The position numbers and the translations under genes were made by a program. A DNA stretch of 12,324 bases from Vicinamibacteria bacterium (GTDB taxonomy: Bacteria; Acidobacteriota; Vicinamibacteria; Fen-336; JAGNNV01): positions 1 to 12,324 of the forward strand of contig JAENWE010000192.1 in assembly GCA_016650185.1 (NCBI GenBank). Reading direction: 5' to 3'. Positions within the stretch are counted from its first letter, which is position 1, and the number at the start of each line of letters is the position of its first letter. The notes below the pieces were generated by a model, which was not told the origin of the DNA, searched no databases, and worked only from the letters and a program-made list of their open reading frames with translations. Positions 5,345 through 12,324 of the stretch are shown piece after piece.

Positions 5345-7594
5345 TCAATGGCCTGGGTGGTACTCGCGGTCCGTATGGCCCTTCAACTGGTCGGGGTAGA
5401 AGTACACCTCGCGCAGATCCCCGGCGGCATAGCGAGCGGCCTCATCGTTGAAGTGCGCCGAGGTGGGATCGCCGCTCTCACCGCCGGCGGTGATGGCGCG
5501 GGCGCGGATCCGGTCGCCGAATTCCACCACGGCCACGAAGCTGTTGCCGCTGGTGCCGTACCATCTCTTTGTGTTCGGGTGGGCCCGGGCCCCGAACGAG
5601 GCGAGGGAGCCCCAGCGCGATGAAGTGAAGCCCACCGGGATGCTGGGTCCGTCATCACTGAATGGCTGGACGAGATCGCCGGTCAGGCGCTGGAAGCGGT
5701 TGATGTCGCCCCAGGGCGTGTTCCACTTGCCGAAGTCCGCAGCCAGCTTGTCGGACGCGGCCGCGAGGGCCTCGAGTTTCTCCTGCCCGTTGGCTTTGTC
5801 TTGGATGTAGTCGTACACGGTCAGGTTTTCGTCATCCGCATCCGCCCTGGTTCGCCGCCACATCTCCTCGCCCCAGAAAACGGCCAGCGACGTGGCCGCA
5901 GATGTGACGGACCAGCGGAAATCCCAATCTCGAAGGGACTTGATCTGCTCTCCGACTGCGACCTTCAAGGGGTTCGACTCGTTGGCTTCGTCGTAAGCCT
6001 TGATCAGGGCGGGGAGCAGGCTGGCGAAGGCGGGGAGGTAGCTGTCGTAGGCCGCGGTGATCAGAGAATCGACGGTGAAGTCCTTCCTTTCGCTCAGCAC
6101 GCGTATGGCGTGGATACCGCGCGGGTTCTCGCCGCCCTCTTCGACGTAGCCGGGGAAGTTCAGCTTCTTCGGGCTGTCGGCGCCCGCGGCCGAGTAGGGC
6201 CAGTTGTTGGAGTTGTAGAGCCAGCCGTTCTTCGGACTGACCACCAGGGGGCTTTCATCCACCGATAGAGGCCCGCCCCATTCCGTGGCCGGGTCGCTCC
6301 CGTCAACCGGTTTTCGCCAGTCGAACCTTGGGTCGCGTTTCGGGATAAAGTTGGCGTGGAAGTAGGCCGTGGCGCCATCCGCGTCCGCGTAGATTGTGTT
6401 GTTCGAGGAGTTGGTGTGCAGGTCCATCGTCTGCCGGAACTCCTTGAAGTTGCGCGCCTTCGTACGAGTGAAGGACTGAGTGAGGGCTTTGAGGGGATCT
6501 TCCATGAGCCGCACCGAGATCCACTTGTCGATGGCGTCGGCAGCACGCGGGGCGCGGTTCTGGGGCTTCGTCAACACAGCCTCGGCCAGGCGGACGCCGG
6601 CGCGAATGATAGGGCCATGGTGAGTGCGGTAAGTAGTGAATTCTTTCCGGGCCATGCCGGCCGCCGTCTTGTACGCCACCGTCACTGTCTGCTCTTTCAC
6701 CGGTCGTTCTTCGGCGCCGTACCTGTAGAAAAGGCCGGTGGCTTTCTTGACGATGGTCTCGACATACTCGTCGATGTTGTCAACGCCGCTCGACGTGTGC
6801 ATCCAGCCCACGCGGTCGTTGAAGCCCTGGTACACGAAGAACTGTCCCCAGGTCACGGCGCCATAGGCGTTCAGGCCTTCGTCGCTCGTGACCTGAACCT
6901 CGGCGCGGAAGAAAAAGGAGGTGTGCGGGTTGATCAGGAGAAGCGCATGGCCAGACGCGGAGTGCGAGGGTGAGATGGCGATGCCGTTGGAGCCCCTCGG
7001 CTCCTCGTCAGCCAGGGGCTCGACGGACGCGACTCTGCGGGCGGAAGGCTTTCCGTAGAAGGCCTCCAGGTCACGAAGATTCACGCGCTCGATGTCGCCG
7101 CCGATACTGCCTTCGCTGAAGGTGAGGGCCATCCAGGGCTCGAATCGCTTGATGACGCGGGGCTTTGCGGAGGGATGGGTGTGCAGGTAGAAATTCAAGC
7201 CGTCGGCCCAGGCGTTCATCAGCGCTTTCAAGCTGGCCGGACTCGCGAGGTACAGCGCCTTTATCTCAGCCGGATCGATAAAGAGCCTCATGCGCAGATC
7301 CTGGTAAATCGCCGTCTCGCCCTCGGCCTCGGCCAGCCGGCCCATCGAGTTGAGGTAGTTGGTCTCAATCCGATTGAAATCGTCCTCGGCCTGCGCGTAG
7401 ATGAGTCCAAAAACCGCTCCGGCGTCCGTCCTGCCGTGGATGTGGGGAATGCCCCAGTCGTCACGAACGATGGTGACCTGCCGCGCCTGGGCCTCCCACC
7501 GCGCGAGTTCCGGATTCGAGGACTGGGCGGACGCGAAGGAGGCCACGGCGGCAAGGCCGACCCCCCAAGCAAATCGAATCGTGAGTCTTCTCAT
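5345..7594 (-). CDS. Secreted penicillin-acylase-family N-terminal nucleophile hydrolase
   Basis: A 749-residue precursor of the penicillin amidase family (Ntn hydrolases that cleave amide bonds of N-acyl compounds). A signal peptide fits residues 1-23: basic MRR, a hydrophobic stretch, then ASA before Gln24. It should be exported. The alpha-chain start has DDWGIPHIHG (45-54) and an IYAQAEDDFNRIE region (65-77). The autocatalytic site is RGSNGIAISP (200-209), with Ser202 as nucleophile and N-terminus of the beta chain. Further family marks are an NNTIYADADGATAYFH stretch (398-413) containing the oxyanion-type asparagine, and YGTSGNSF (679-686). The frame stays open 107 codons upstream, but ATG 7594 is chosen because it starts the signal peptide, has GGAGAGG (7602-7608) 7 nt before it, and overlaps the upstream stop as ATGA (7591-7594). 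The substrate is unknown; relatives act on beta-lactams, acyl-homoserine lactones or lipopeptides. It is the last gene of the minus-strand block. Confidence 0.92.
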   Translation of the reverse strand: MRRLTIRFAWGVGLAAVASFASAQSSNPELARWEAQARQVTIVRDDWGIPHIHGRTDAGAVFGLIYAQAEDDFNRIETNYLNSMGRLAEAEGETAIYQDLRMRLFIDPAEIKALYLASPASLKALMNAWADGLNFYLHTHPSAKPRVIKRFEPWMALTFSEGSIGGDIERVNLRDLEAFYGKPSARRVASVEPLADEEPRGSNGIAISPSHSASGHALLLINPHTSFFFRAEVQVTSDEGLNAYGAVTWGQFFVYQGFNDRVGWMHTSSGVDNIDEYVETIVKKATGLFYRYGAEERPVKEQTVTVAYKTAAGMARKEFTTYRTHHGPIIRAGVRLAEAVLTKPQNRAPRAADAIDKWISVRLMEDPLKALTQSFTRTKARNFKEFRQTMDLHTNSSNNTIYADADGATAYFHANFIPKRDPRFDWRKPVDGSDPATEWGGPLSVDESPLVVSPKNGWLYNSNNWPYSAAGADSPKKLNFPGYVEEGGENPRGIHAIRVLSERKDFTVDSLITAAYDSYLPAFASLLPALIKAYDEANESNPLKVAVGEQIKSLRDWDFRWSVTSAATSLAVFWGEEMWRRTRADADDENLTVYDYIQDKANGQEKLEALAAASDKLAADFGKWNTPWGDINRFQRLTGDLVQPFSDDGPSIPVGFTSSRWGSLASFGARAHPNTKRWYGTSGNSFVAVVEFGDRIRARAITAGGESGDPTSAHFNDEAARYAAGDLREVYFYPDQLKGHTDREYHPGH

Positions 7595-8970
7595 GGCTTG
7601 ACCTCTCCAGCGTGGTTCATCGCTCTTCTGCCCCGCAGAATCTGGGCGAACGAGCGAGTCTGAATCTCGTCCACCGACAGGCCCGTGGCCTCGATATCGG
7701 TGAGACCGATGGCGCCGCAATTCAGGGCGCGCAGGAAGTAGTTCAGCAACCCTTGCCCCGTGGCCGCGTCGTCGAAGACCTCGCCTTGGAGTGTCGCTTG
7801 GGCCGCGCGCTCGATGAAGTTCCGCAGTCGCGCCGATGATTCCGCCAGGCCTTCGAGGAAGAAGGCGTAGACCGCCGCGTAGCGCGTCGGAAGTTGCGCC
7901 GGATGCAGGTCCCACCCCTGATAAAAGCCCTGGCGAAGGGAGTGGCGCACGTGCTCGTAGTGCAGACGAAACACCCGATGCACGGCCTCGCGGTTCTCTC
8001 CGTCCTGTTCGAGGCTGAGCGTCTGGCCAGGCTTGGGTTTGTGGGGGGGGACGGGCATCACATTTGTGGCTCCGTCCGAAATCGCGATTCCGGTTCCGGC
8101 CAGCGAAACCTGGATAACGTGCTTGGCGAAATCGCAGGCCGGGTGAGTCATCGACTGGTGGTGCGCGGTGATGTTGCAGCCCGCGGTGTAGTCGTAGGTC
8201 CCGAAGTGAGCGCCTCGGATCCGTCCGCCGCCTGCCTTGATGAGGTCGGGCAGCGCGACCTCGCCCTTTGGATTGAAGACGGACTGCGTCGTCTCCACCA
8301 TCAATTCCAGCCGCAAGGTGTCCGGCTTCAGTCTGTTCGCTTTCTCAAGGGCGGCCAGTGCCTTGGCGGTGATGGCGACCTGTTCTTTGGCCACGATCTT
8401 CGGCAGCGTGACCACGAACCCCTTGGGCAGGCGGTTCCGAGTACGCGCCAGCAGTGTGCTGATGAAGATGTCCATGGTCCGGAGGCTGCGGGCGCCCAGT
8501 TCGGCAGTCAGGGGCTTGATTCGGATTCCGATGAAAGGGGGCAGAGTTTCTAGGGCGTAGCCCTTCGCCACCTCCTCGGCGGCGGTGACCGCGTGCGTGT
8601 CCTCCTCGTCATCGGGTCGGTTCCCGTAGCCGTCCTCGAAGTCGATCCGAAAGTCCTCGACCGCCTCGGCCTGCAGTTTTCTGACCACCCTCTCGTAGAT
8701 GGTGTCGGCGAGGCGAGGGTCGAGGTTGAGCGCCGAAGCCAGGGACGCGGGGTGGGGCGCGAAGTCGCGGAGTGTCTGAAGCGCATGCTCGCTGAACTTC
8801 TGGGCGGTGTCGGCCGCGAAGAGGTGGGCGCCGCCGTAGACCGAGTGGACGGGCTGCCGCTCCGCCGGGTCGCCAGGGAATGCCGCCACGTACTTTCGCC
8901 AAACCTTGCTCAGGGGGCGCAGCAAGTCCCTGGTGGTTGCAGAGGAGAGAGATCCCTTCGCTGGCTTCAT
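7591..8970 (-). CDS. HpcH/HpaI/CitE-like aldolase family protein (DUF6986-like, 'phosphoenolpyruvate kinase')
   Basis: A 459-residue cytoplasmic protein without signal peptide or membrane segments. It resembles the family often labelled phosphoenolpyruvate kinase or DUF6986, recognised from memory. The barrel motifs recall CitE/HpcH lyases: RIDFEDGYG (108-116) where CitE has a D-ED metal site, FIGIRIKPL (146-154) as a substrate arginine strand, LELMVETTQSV (221-231) with the metal glutamate position (Glu226), FGTYDYTAGC (256-265) as the 'G--D---' loop, and QGWDLHPAQLPTRY (351-364). It lies downstream of the xanthine dehydrogenase genes (79-nt gap) and overlaps the acylase start by 4 nt. CitE-like enzymes make or break C-C bonds, often with glyoxylate. 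In this cluster a role in ureidoglycolate or glyoxylate handling is plausible but inferred. An in-frame TAA at 8980-8982 fixes the 5' limit. No good Shine-Dalgarno precedes the ATG. Confidence 0.8.
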   Translation of the reverse strand: MKPAKGSLSSATTRDLLRPLSKVWRKYVAAFPGDPAERQPVHSVYGGAHLFAADTAQKFSEHALQTLRDFAPHPASLASALNLDPRLADTIYERVVRKLQAEAVEDFRIDFEDGYGNRPDDEEDTHAVTAAEEVAKGYALETLPPFIGIRIKPLTAELGARSLRTMDIFISTLLARTRNRLPKGFVVTLPKIVAKEQVAITAKALAALEKANRLKPDTLRLELMVETTQSVFNPKGEVALPDLIKAGGGRIRGAHFGTYDYTAGCNITAHHQSMTHPACDFAKHVIQVSLAGTGIAISDGATNVMPVPPHKPKPGQTLSLEQDGENREAVHRVFRLHYEHVRHSLRQGFYQGWDLHPAQLPTRYAAVYAFFLEGLAESSARLRNFIERAAQATLQGEVFDDAATGQGLLNYFLRALNCGAIGLTDIEATGLSVDEIQTRSFAQILRGRRAMNHAGEVKP

Positions 8971-8991
8971 GGCGGGATCTTAGCGAAGGGA
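8953..8991 (-). promoter_or_regulatory. Perfect 10-bp inverted repeat around the start codon of the aldolase-like gene
   Basis: TCCCTTCGCT (8953-8962) and AGCGAAGGGA (8982-8991) are exact reverse complements separated by 19 nt. The ATG start codon (8968-8970, minus strand) lies in that loop. A second, mutually exclusive pairing exists: AGATCCC (8950-8956) with GGGATCT (8974-8980), sharing bases 8953-8956. In mRNA the 10-bp stem would hold the start codon in a hairpin loop at a gene that lacks a clear Shine-Dalgarno. On DNA it could be an operator. The function is inferred; the repeat itself is directly visible. Confidence 0.5.
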
Positions 8992-9049
8992 GGGGCGAAC
9001 TGCGGGCGCCGGCTGAACGTCGCCCGTTACCACCGCAGGGAGGAACCCC

Positions 9050-9898
9050 TCACTCGGTCGGCGCCTCCAGGAGCACAAGGAGCGCTCGCCGAACCACCTG
9101 ACCAGCGACGTGGCGTCGGTACTCCGCGGTGGAGCGGATGTCGTCGATGGGAGTGATGACTTTCTCGACCAGAGCCGCGGCGCGATCCGCGAGACCGGCG
9201 GACAGCGGCTCGCTCTGGATGAGCGCCTCGACCTCAAGCAATCGGGTGGGTACCGCGGCGATGCTGCCCATGGCCACGCGTACGTCCTTCAGGCCGCTGC
9301 CACCCGCGCGGTTGCCGCTTATGGCCACCACCACCTTGCTGATCGCTTGGGCGGCCCGCGTTCCCACTTTGCGAAAGATCTGCACCGTCGGCGAAGGCAG
9401 AGGCACGATCACCCGCGCGATCAACTCGTCGACCTCCAGAAGGGTCGTTCGATACCCGGTATGGAACGAGTCGTAAGGAACCACGCGGCGGCCCCTCGGT
9501 CCGGCGATCACGATCCGTGCGTTCAGGGCGAGAAGAGCGGGCAGCGAATCGCCCGCCGGAGATGCGTTTGCGATGTTGCCGCCGATGGTCGCCCGGTTTT
9601 GAATCTGCGCAGCTCCGATAGTGGCGGCGGCGCTCGCGAGGAGGGGCGCGTGCCTGACCACGCCGGCCGATCGTCGGATCTGGGTGAAGGTCGAGGCGGC
9701 GCCCATATTGAGGCCGCTGTCGTCGACTTGAATACCCTGGAGTTCCGCGATGCCGAGGACGTTCAACACTGCCGCGTGCTCGCGGCCGGTGGCGTGATCG
9801 ATGACCAGCAGGTCGGTGGCCCCGGCCACCTTGACCGGGCGTTTGCCGAGCGCCTCCTGTGCCTCCGCCAGCGTCTTCGGCGAGTATCCGACGCTCAC
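9050..9898 (-). CDS. Xanthine dehydrogenase, FAD-binding subunit
   Basis: A 282-residue subunit of the CoxM/XdhB type that carries FAD and passes electrons from the iron-sulfur clusters to NAD+ or another acceptor. The N-terminal half has the FAD-binding pattern YSPKTLAEA (5-13), VAGATDLLV (24-32), and IGAAQIQNRATIGGNIANAS (94-113) followed by PAGDSLPALLAL. The C-terminal part shows FRKVGTRAAQAIS (175-187) and a DDIRSTAEYRR segment (252-262) typical of the CO dehydrogenase flavoprotein C-terminal domain. The reading frame stays open far upstream, but GTG 9898 is chosen: it overlaps the stop of the [2Fe-2S] subunit gene as GTGA (9895-9898), and the family begins with the Y-P-TL-EA strand. The length matches stand-alone flavin subunits. 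It is the third gene of the dehydrogenase set; Bacillus calls the equivalent pucC. Confidence 0.93.
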   Translation of the reverse strand: MSVGYSPKTLAEAQEALGKRPVKVAGATDLLVIDHATGREHAAVLNVLGIAELQGIQVDDSGLNMGAASTFTQIRRSAGVVRHAPLLASAAATIGAAQIQNRATIGGNIANASPAGDSLPALLALNARIVIAGPRGRRVVPYDSFHTGYRTTLLEVDELIARVIVPLPSPTVQIFRKVGTRAAQAISKVVVAISGNRAGGSGLKDVRVAMGSIAAVPTRLLEVEALIQSEPLSAGLADRAAALVEKVITPIDDIRSTAEYRRHVAGQVVRRALLVLLEAPTE

Positions 9899-10407
9899 TC
9901 GCCCGAGACCCCCTTGGCCGATGGGCTGGCCACGCCTTCGGCCAGTCGCTGATCGGTCAGAACCTCGATGGCCCGGAAGATCCGCTCGTAGCCCGTGCAG
10001 CGGCACAGCGTGCCGGAAACGTACTCGCGGACCTGGGCCCGAGTGGGCGTCGGGTGGCGATCGAGGAGCGCGCGGATCGTAACGATCATCCCTGGAGTGC
10101 AGGCCCCGCACTGCGCGCCGCCCTCGGTGGCGAACACCCTCTGGAGTTCGCTGACCTCGTCGCCGGCCGAGATGCCTTCGATGGTGGTGATGGACGCGCC
10201 CTCCACCTGAAACAACGGCACCAGGCACGAGCACACGGCCTCGTGGTTGAGCAACACGGTGCACGCCCCGCACTCGCCTTCGCCACAGCCCTCTTTCGAG
10301 CCCGTGAGGCCGAGATCCCGACGCAGCACATCGAGCAGGCGGGCCATGGGCGGGCCCGCGACTTCGGCCGGCTGCCCGTTGAGAGTGAAGCGGTACTTGG
10401 TGCTCAC
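9895..10407 (-). CDS. Xanthine dehydrogenase, [2Fe-2S] iron-sulfur subunit
   Basis: A 170-residue electron-transfer subunit. The N-terminal plant-type ferredoxin domain has CGEGECGAC with Cys41, Cys46, Cys49 and Cys61 (C-x4-C-x2-C-x11-C). The C-terminal helical domain has CGAC (100-103) and CRC (135-137) in the usual CxxC...CxC arrangement, the latter in TLCRCTGY (133-140), next to the molybdopterin cofactor. All eight cluster ligands are present. GTG 10407 is the start: it overlaps the large-subunit stop as GTGA (10404-10407) and has GAGGG at 10415-10419 with 7-nt spacing. The next gene again starts in a GTGA overlap. The product should be cytoplasmic with no signal. A short Ala/Ser/Gly-rich tail (158-170) follows the fold. 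Bacillus calls the equivalent pucE. Confidence 0.96.
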   Translation of the reverse strand: MSTKYRFTLNGQPAEVAGPPMARLLDVLRRDLGLTGSKEGCGEGECGACTVLLNHEAVCSCLVPLFQVEGASITTIEGISAGDEVSELQRVFATEGGAQCGACTPGMIVTIRALLDRHPTPTRAQVREYVSGTLCRCTGYERIFRAIEVLTDQRLAEGVASPSAKGVSGE

Positions 10408-12324
10408 GGCTTCGCCCTCGCCCGCGAGGCCTCAAAAATACTTTCGGGAGTCGCAGGAATCGAAGCGAGGAAAAAGCCGGTGGCGTTCTCGATTGCCTGC
10501 AGCAGCGCGGGAGCTCCGCCGTCCATCGGCAATTCACCGACACCCTTGGCGCCGAACGGCCCGTGGGCGGTCGGGTTTTCGATCAGGATAGTCTCCATAT
10601 CTGGCGTGTCGGCCATGGTGGGAATCAGGTACGTCTGGAGTCGGTCGTTCAGATACCGTCCATCCTTCATCTTCATCTCTTCCAGATAGCCCCAAGCGAG
10701 GGCTTGAAGCGTTCCGCCTTCCACCTGTCCCGCGCACATGACAGGGTGGACGATGTGGCCCACATCGCTCACCGTGGTCAGCTTCGTGATCCGGGTGATG
10801 AAGGTGTCGGGGTCGACTTCTACCTCGACCACGTTGGCGCCCCAGCCATAGGCTGCGTAAGCGTCGCCTCGATAGGTCTCCTCGTCGAATGAACTGTTGG
10901 GCGTGGGCTCGAAGGTTGCTTCGGCCAGGAGGGGACCGTGAAGGGCGATGTATCCCTTCGCTATGTCCGCGAAGGGTGTCGATCCGGATTCAGTCTCGAA
11001 GACGCCGTTGTGGAGCAGAACGCTGGCCGGGGCCACCCCGGCGTGGTGTGCGGCGAACGTGCACAGAGCTTGGGAAAGTTCCCTGCCGGCCCGACGCAAC
11101 AAGCCCCCAACCACCATCACGGTTCGGGACGCGACCGTCGGACCCGAGTCAGGGACTTCGGCGGTGTCGGGCACATGAACGACGACATCGTCCAGCGAGA
11201 TCCCGCAGGAGTCCGCCGCTATCTGTCGGAAAATCCCCTCGGTCCCTTGGCCGAAATCAGTGGAGGACGAAAGAACCTCAACTTTCAGGTCCTCGCGAAG
11301 GCGCAGCGCACCCTTGGACATCATCCGCCGCTCGCCGTTTCCGGTGAAGCCCGAGCCATGCCAGAACAGGGACAGGCCAATGCCCTGGAGACGCCGGCCG
11401 TCGTCCTTAGCTCCCTCTCGGGCTGCCTCGTTGGCCCGATACCGCCGGGTGAAACGCGTGGCGGCCTTTGCCTTCTCCAGGACGGACACCGCGCTCACGC
11501 TCTCGTTCAGGATCTGCCCGGTGGGGGTCGCGTCGCCCAGGCGATAGGCGTTGCGACTTCGCACCTCGAATGGGTTGAGGCTCAGGGCCCGGGCCACTTT
11601 GTCCATCTGCCTTTCGACCGCAAACAGAGTCTGCGGAGCGCCGAAGCCTCGGAAAGCCCCGTTCGGAGCGGTGTTGGTCTTGAGGACACGTCCACGAATG
11701 CGCACGTTGGGGCACGAGTAGGCGCCGCCCGCGTGCAGGACGGCGCGGGACAATACGACGGGTGAGAGGGTGATGTAGGCGCCGCCGTCGAGGAGGACGT
11801 CGACGTCCATGGCCACCAGGGTACCGTCCCGCTTCACGCCCGTCCGATGACGAACCCTCGATGGATGCCGCTTCGTCGTGGCGATGATGTCTTCCTGCCG
11901 CTCGTAAACGATCTTCACCGCCCGGCCGCACGCGCGGGCCAGAAGGGCGGCATGGGCGGCGATCATGTCGGGATAGTCCTCCTTGCCCCCGAATCCCCCT
12001 CCGGTGACCGACTGGCGAACCCGGATGGCGTCATCGCCCAGGTCGAAAAGGTAGGTGAGAGCTTTGTGGACGTAGTACGGGCACTGCAGCGAGCCGACGA
12101 TGTCGACGCCGTTGAACAGGGCAGATGCATCAAATCTCGGGGTGGCGATGACGCCGTGGGGTTCAATGTAGGCGTGTTCCTGGTGACCAGTCGAATACTC
12201 ACCCTCGACAATGAGATCTGCCTCCGCCCAGGCGCGGTCGACGTCGCCACGAGCGATGTTGCAGGTTGCCAGGACGTTTTCTTCGCCCTGCTGTGCAGGG
12301 TCGCCGGCGAGCGCCTCGTCGAGG
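10404..12324 (-). CDS. Xanthine dehydrogenase, molybdenum-binding large subunit (5' end outside window)
   Basis: 639 C-terminal residues are visible, and the frame stays open to the window edge, so the N-terminus is missing. The protein binds molybdopterin and hydroxylates xanthine or hypoxanthine to urate. Motifs in order (visible numbering) are HQEHAYIEPHG (47-57), GSLQCPYYVHKAL (77-89), TGGGFGGKEDYP (107-118), APNGAFRGFGAPQ (219-231), DFGQGTEG in the second half, and GVGELP (594-599). Glu115, Arg225 and Glu597 match by motif the three active-site residues of bovine xanthine oxidase (Glu802, Arg880, Glu1261). This favours a purine substrate over aldehydes. The order large, [2Fe-2S], FAD with 4-nt overlaps indicates stoichiometric production. 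An ATG at 11966 is internal, inside the conserved GGKEDYPD region, and is not the start. The location opposite the urate-degrading genes supports xanthine dehydrogenase. Confidence 0.94.
   Translation of the reverse strand, partial: LDEALAGDPAQQGEENVLATCNIARGDVDRAWAEADLIVEGEYSTGHQEHAYIEPHGVIATPRFDASALFNGVDIVGSLQCPYYVHKALTYLFDLGDDAIRVRQSVTGGGFGGKEDYPDMIAAHAALLARACGRAVKIVYERQEDIIATTKRHPSRVRHRTGVKRDGTLVAMDVDVLLDGGAYITLSPVVLSRAVLHAGGAYSCPNVRIRGRVLKTNTAPNGAFRGFGAPQTLFAVERQMDKVARALSLNPFEVRSRNAYRLGDATPTGQILNESVSAVSVLEKAKAATRFTRRYRANEAAREGAKDDGRRLQGIGLSLFWHGSGFTGNGERRMMSKGALRLREDLKVEVLSSSTDFGQGTEGIFRQIAADSCGISLDDVVVHVPDTAEVPDSGPTVASRTVMVVGGLLRRAGRELSQALCTFAAHHAGVAPASVLLHNGVFETESGSTPFADIAKGYIALHGPLLAEATFEPTPNSSFDEETYRGDAYAAYGWGANVVEVEVDPDTFITRITKLTTVSDVGHIVHPVMCAGQVEGGTLQALAWGYLEEMKMKDGRYLNDRLQTYLIPTMADTPDMETILIENPTAHGPFGAKGVGELPMDGGAPALLQAIENATGFFLASIPATPESIFEASRARAKP

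Noticed and set aside
7523..7594. Twin-arginine (Tat) signal on the acylase
   Set aside because: The protein starts MRRLTIRF, but the residues after RR do not give a convincing Tat consensus and no cofactor needs folding first. A standard Sec signal is the simpler reading.
7595..7915. 107-residue N-terminal extension of the acylase frame
   Set aside because: The extension is Arg/Gly/Pro-rich, lies out of frame over the end of the aldolase-like gene, and would bury the signal peptide. ATG 7594 has a good ribosome site and an ATGA overlap.
9899..10543. Upstream extension of the FAD-subunit frame
   Set aside because: It overlaps the [2Fe-2S] subunit gene out of frame and has no flavoprotein features. 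The GTGA overlap at 9895-9898 fits the true start.
9859..10689. 276-codon open frame on the plus strand over the dehydrogenase genes
   Set aside because: It spans two well-supported minus-strand genes and their overlap, and its translation has no recognisable motif.
10404..11966. A complete 520-residue large subunit starting at the ATG at 11966
   Set aside because: Reading on to the window edge gives 119 more in-frame residues with strong family motifs (HQEHAYIEP, GGGFGGKED), so the ATG is internal and the gene is cut by the edge.
1..12324. CRISPR arrays, tRNA or rRNA genes, insertion sequences, phage or defence genes
   Set aside because: No regularly spaced repeats, cloverleaf sequences, transposase motifs or integrase motifs were seen. 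The window is almost fully occupied by metabolic genes.

Overview
This is a high-GC bacterial window in which nearly every base is coding. It holds a purine-catabolism locus made of two convergent gene blocks. The G+C-rich codons, the 4-nt stop/start overlaps, the short-form membrane urate oxidase and the family B polymerase with a DTDG motif C suggest an environmental bacterium, possibly Acidobacteriota or a similar lineage. That placement is an impression; no marker gene here fixes the taxon.

Plus strand (1-2764): the tail of allantoinase (allB), allantoicase (alc), OHCU decarboxylase (uraD), 5-hydroxyisourate hydrolase (uraH) and a membrane urate oxidase of the PuuD type (puuD) are packed head to tail with overlaps or gaps of less than 10 nt. 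Together they take urate to 5-hydroxyisourate, OHCU, allantoin, allantoate, and then ureidoglycolate plus urea. A family B DNA polymerase (2837-5185) follows in the same direction after a 72-nt gap. It has no obvious functional link to purine breakdown.

Centre (5186-5344): a 159-nt gap between convergent genes. It contains a 7-bp inverted repeat and GC palindromes but no gene.

Minus strand (12324 down to 5345): a three-subunit molybdenum xanthine dehydrogenase comes first, as the Mo-binding large subunit (cut by the window edge), the [2Fe-2S] subunit and the FAD subunit. After 79 nt comes a 459-residue protein that looks like a HpcH/HpaI/CitE-type aldolase (DUF6986-like, often labelled phosphoenolpyruvate kinase). 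A secreted penicillin-acylase-family Ntn hydrolase follows, overlapping it by 4 nt. The dehydrogenase supplies urate to the plus-strand pathway.

The cluster runs from xanthine to ureidoglycolate, but no ureidoglycolate lyase, glyoxylate enzyme, urease, transporter or regulator of a recognised family is visible. The aldolase-like protein is the best candidate in the window for a role at the ureidoglycolate/glyoxylate end. Its start codon sits in the loop of a perfect 10-bp inverted repeat. The other points worth a second look are the lack of a cytochrome c domain in PuuD and the presence of a secreted acylase in a purine operon.
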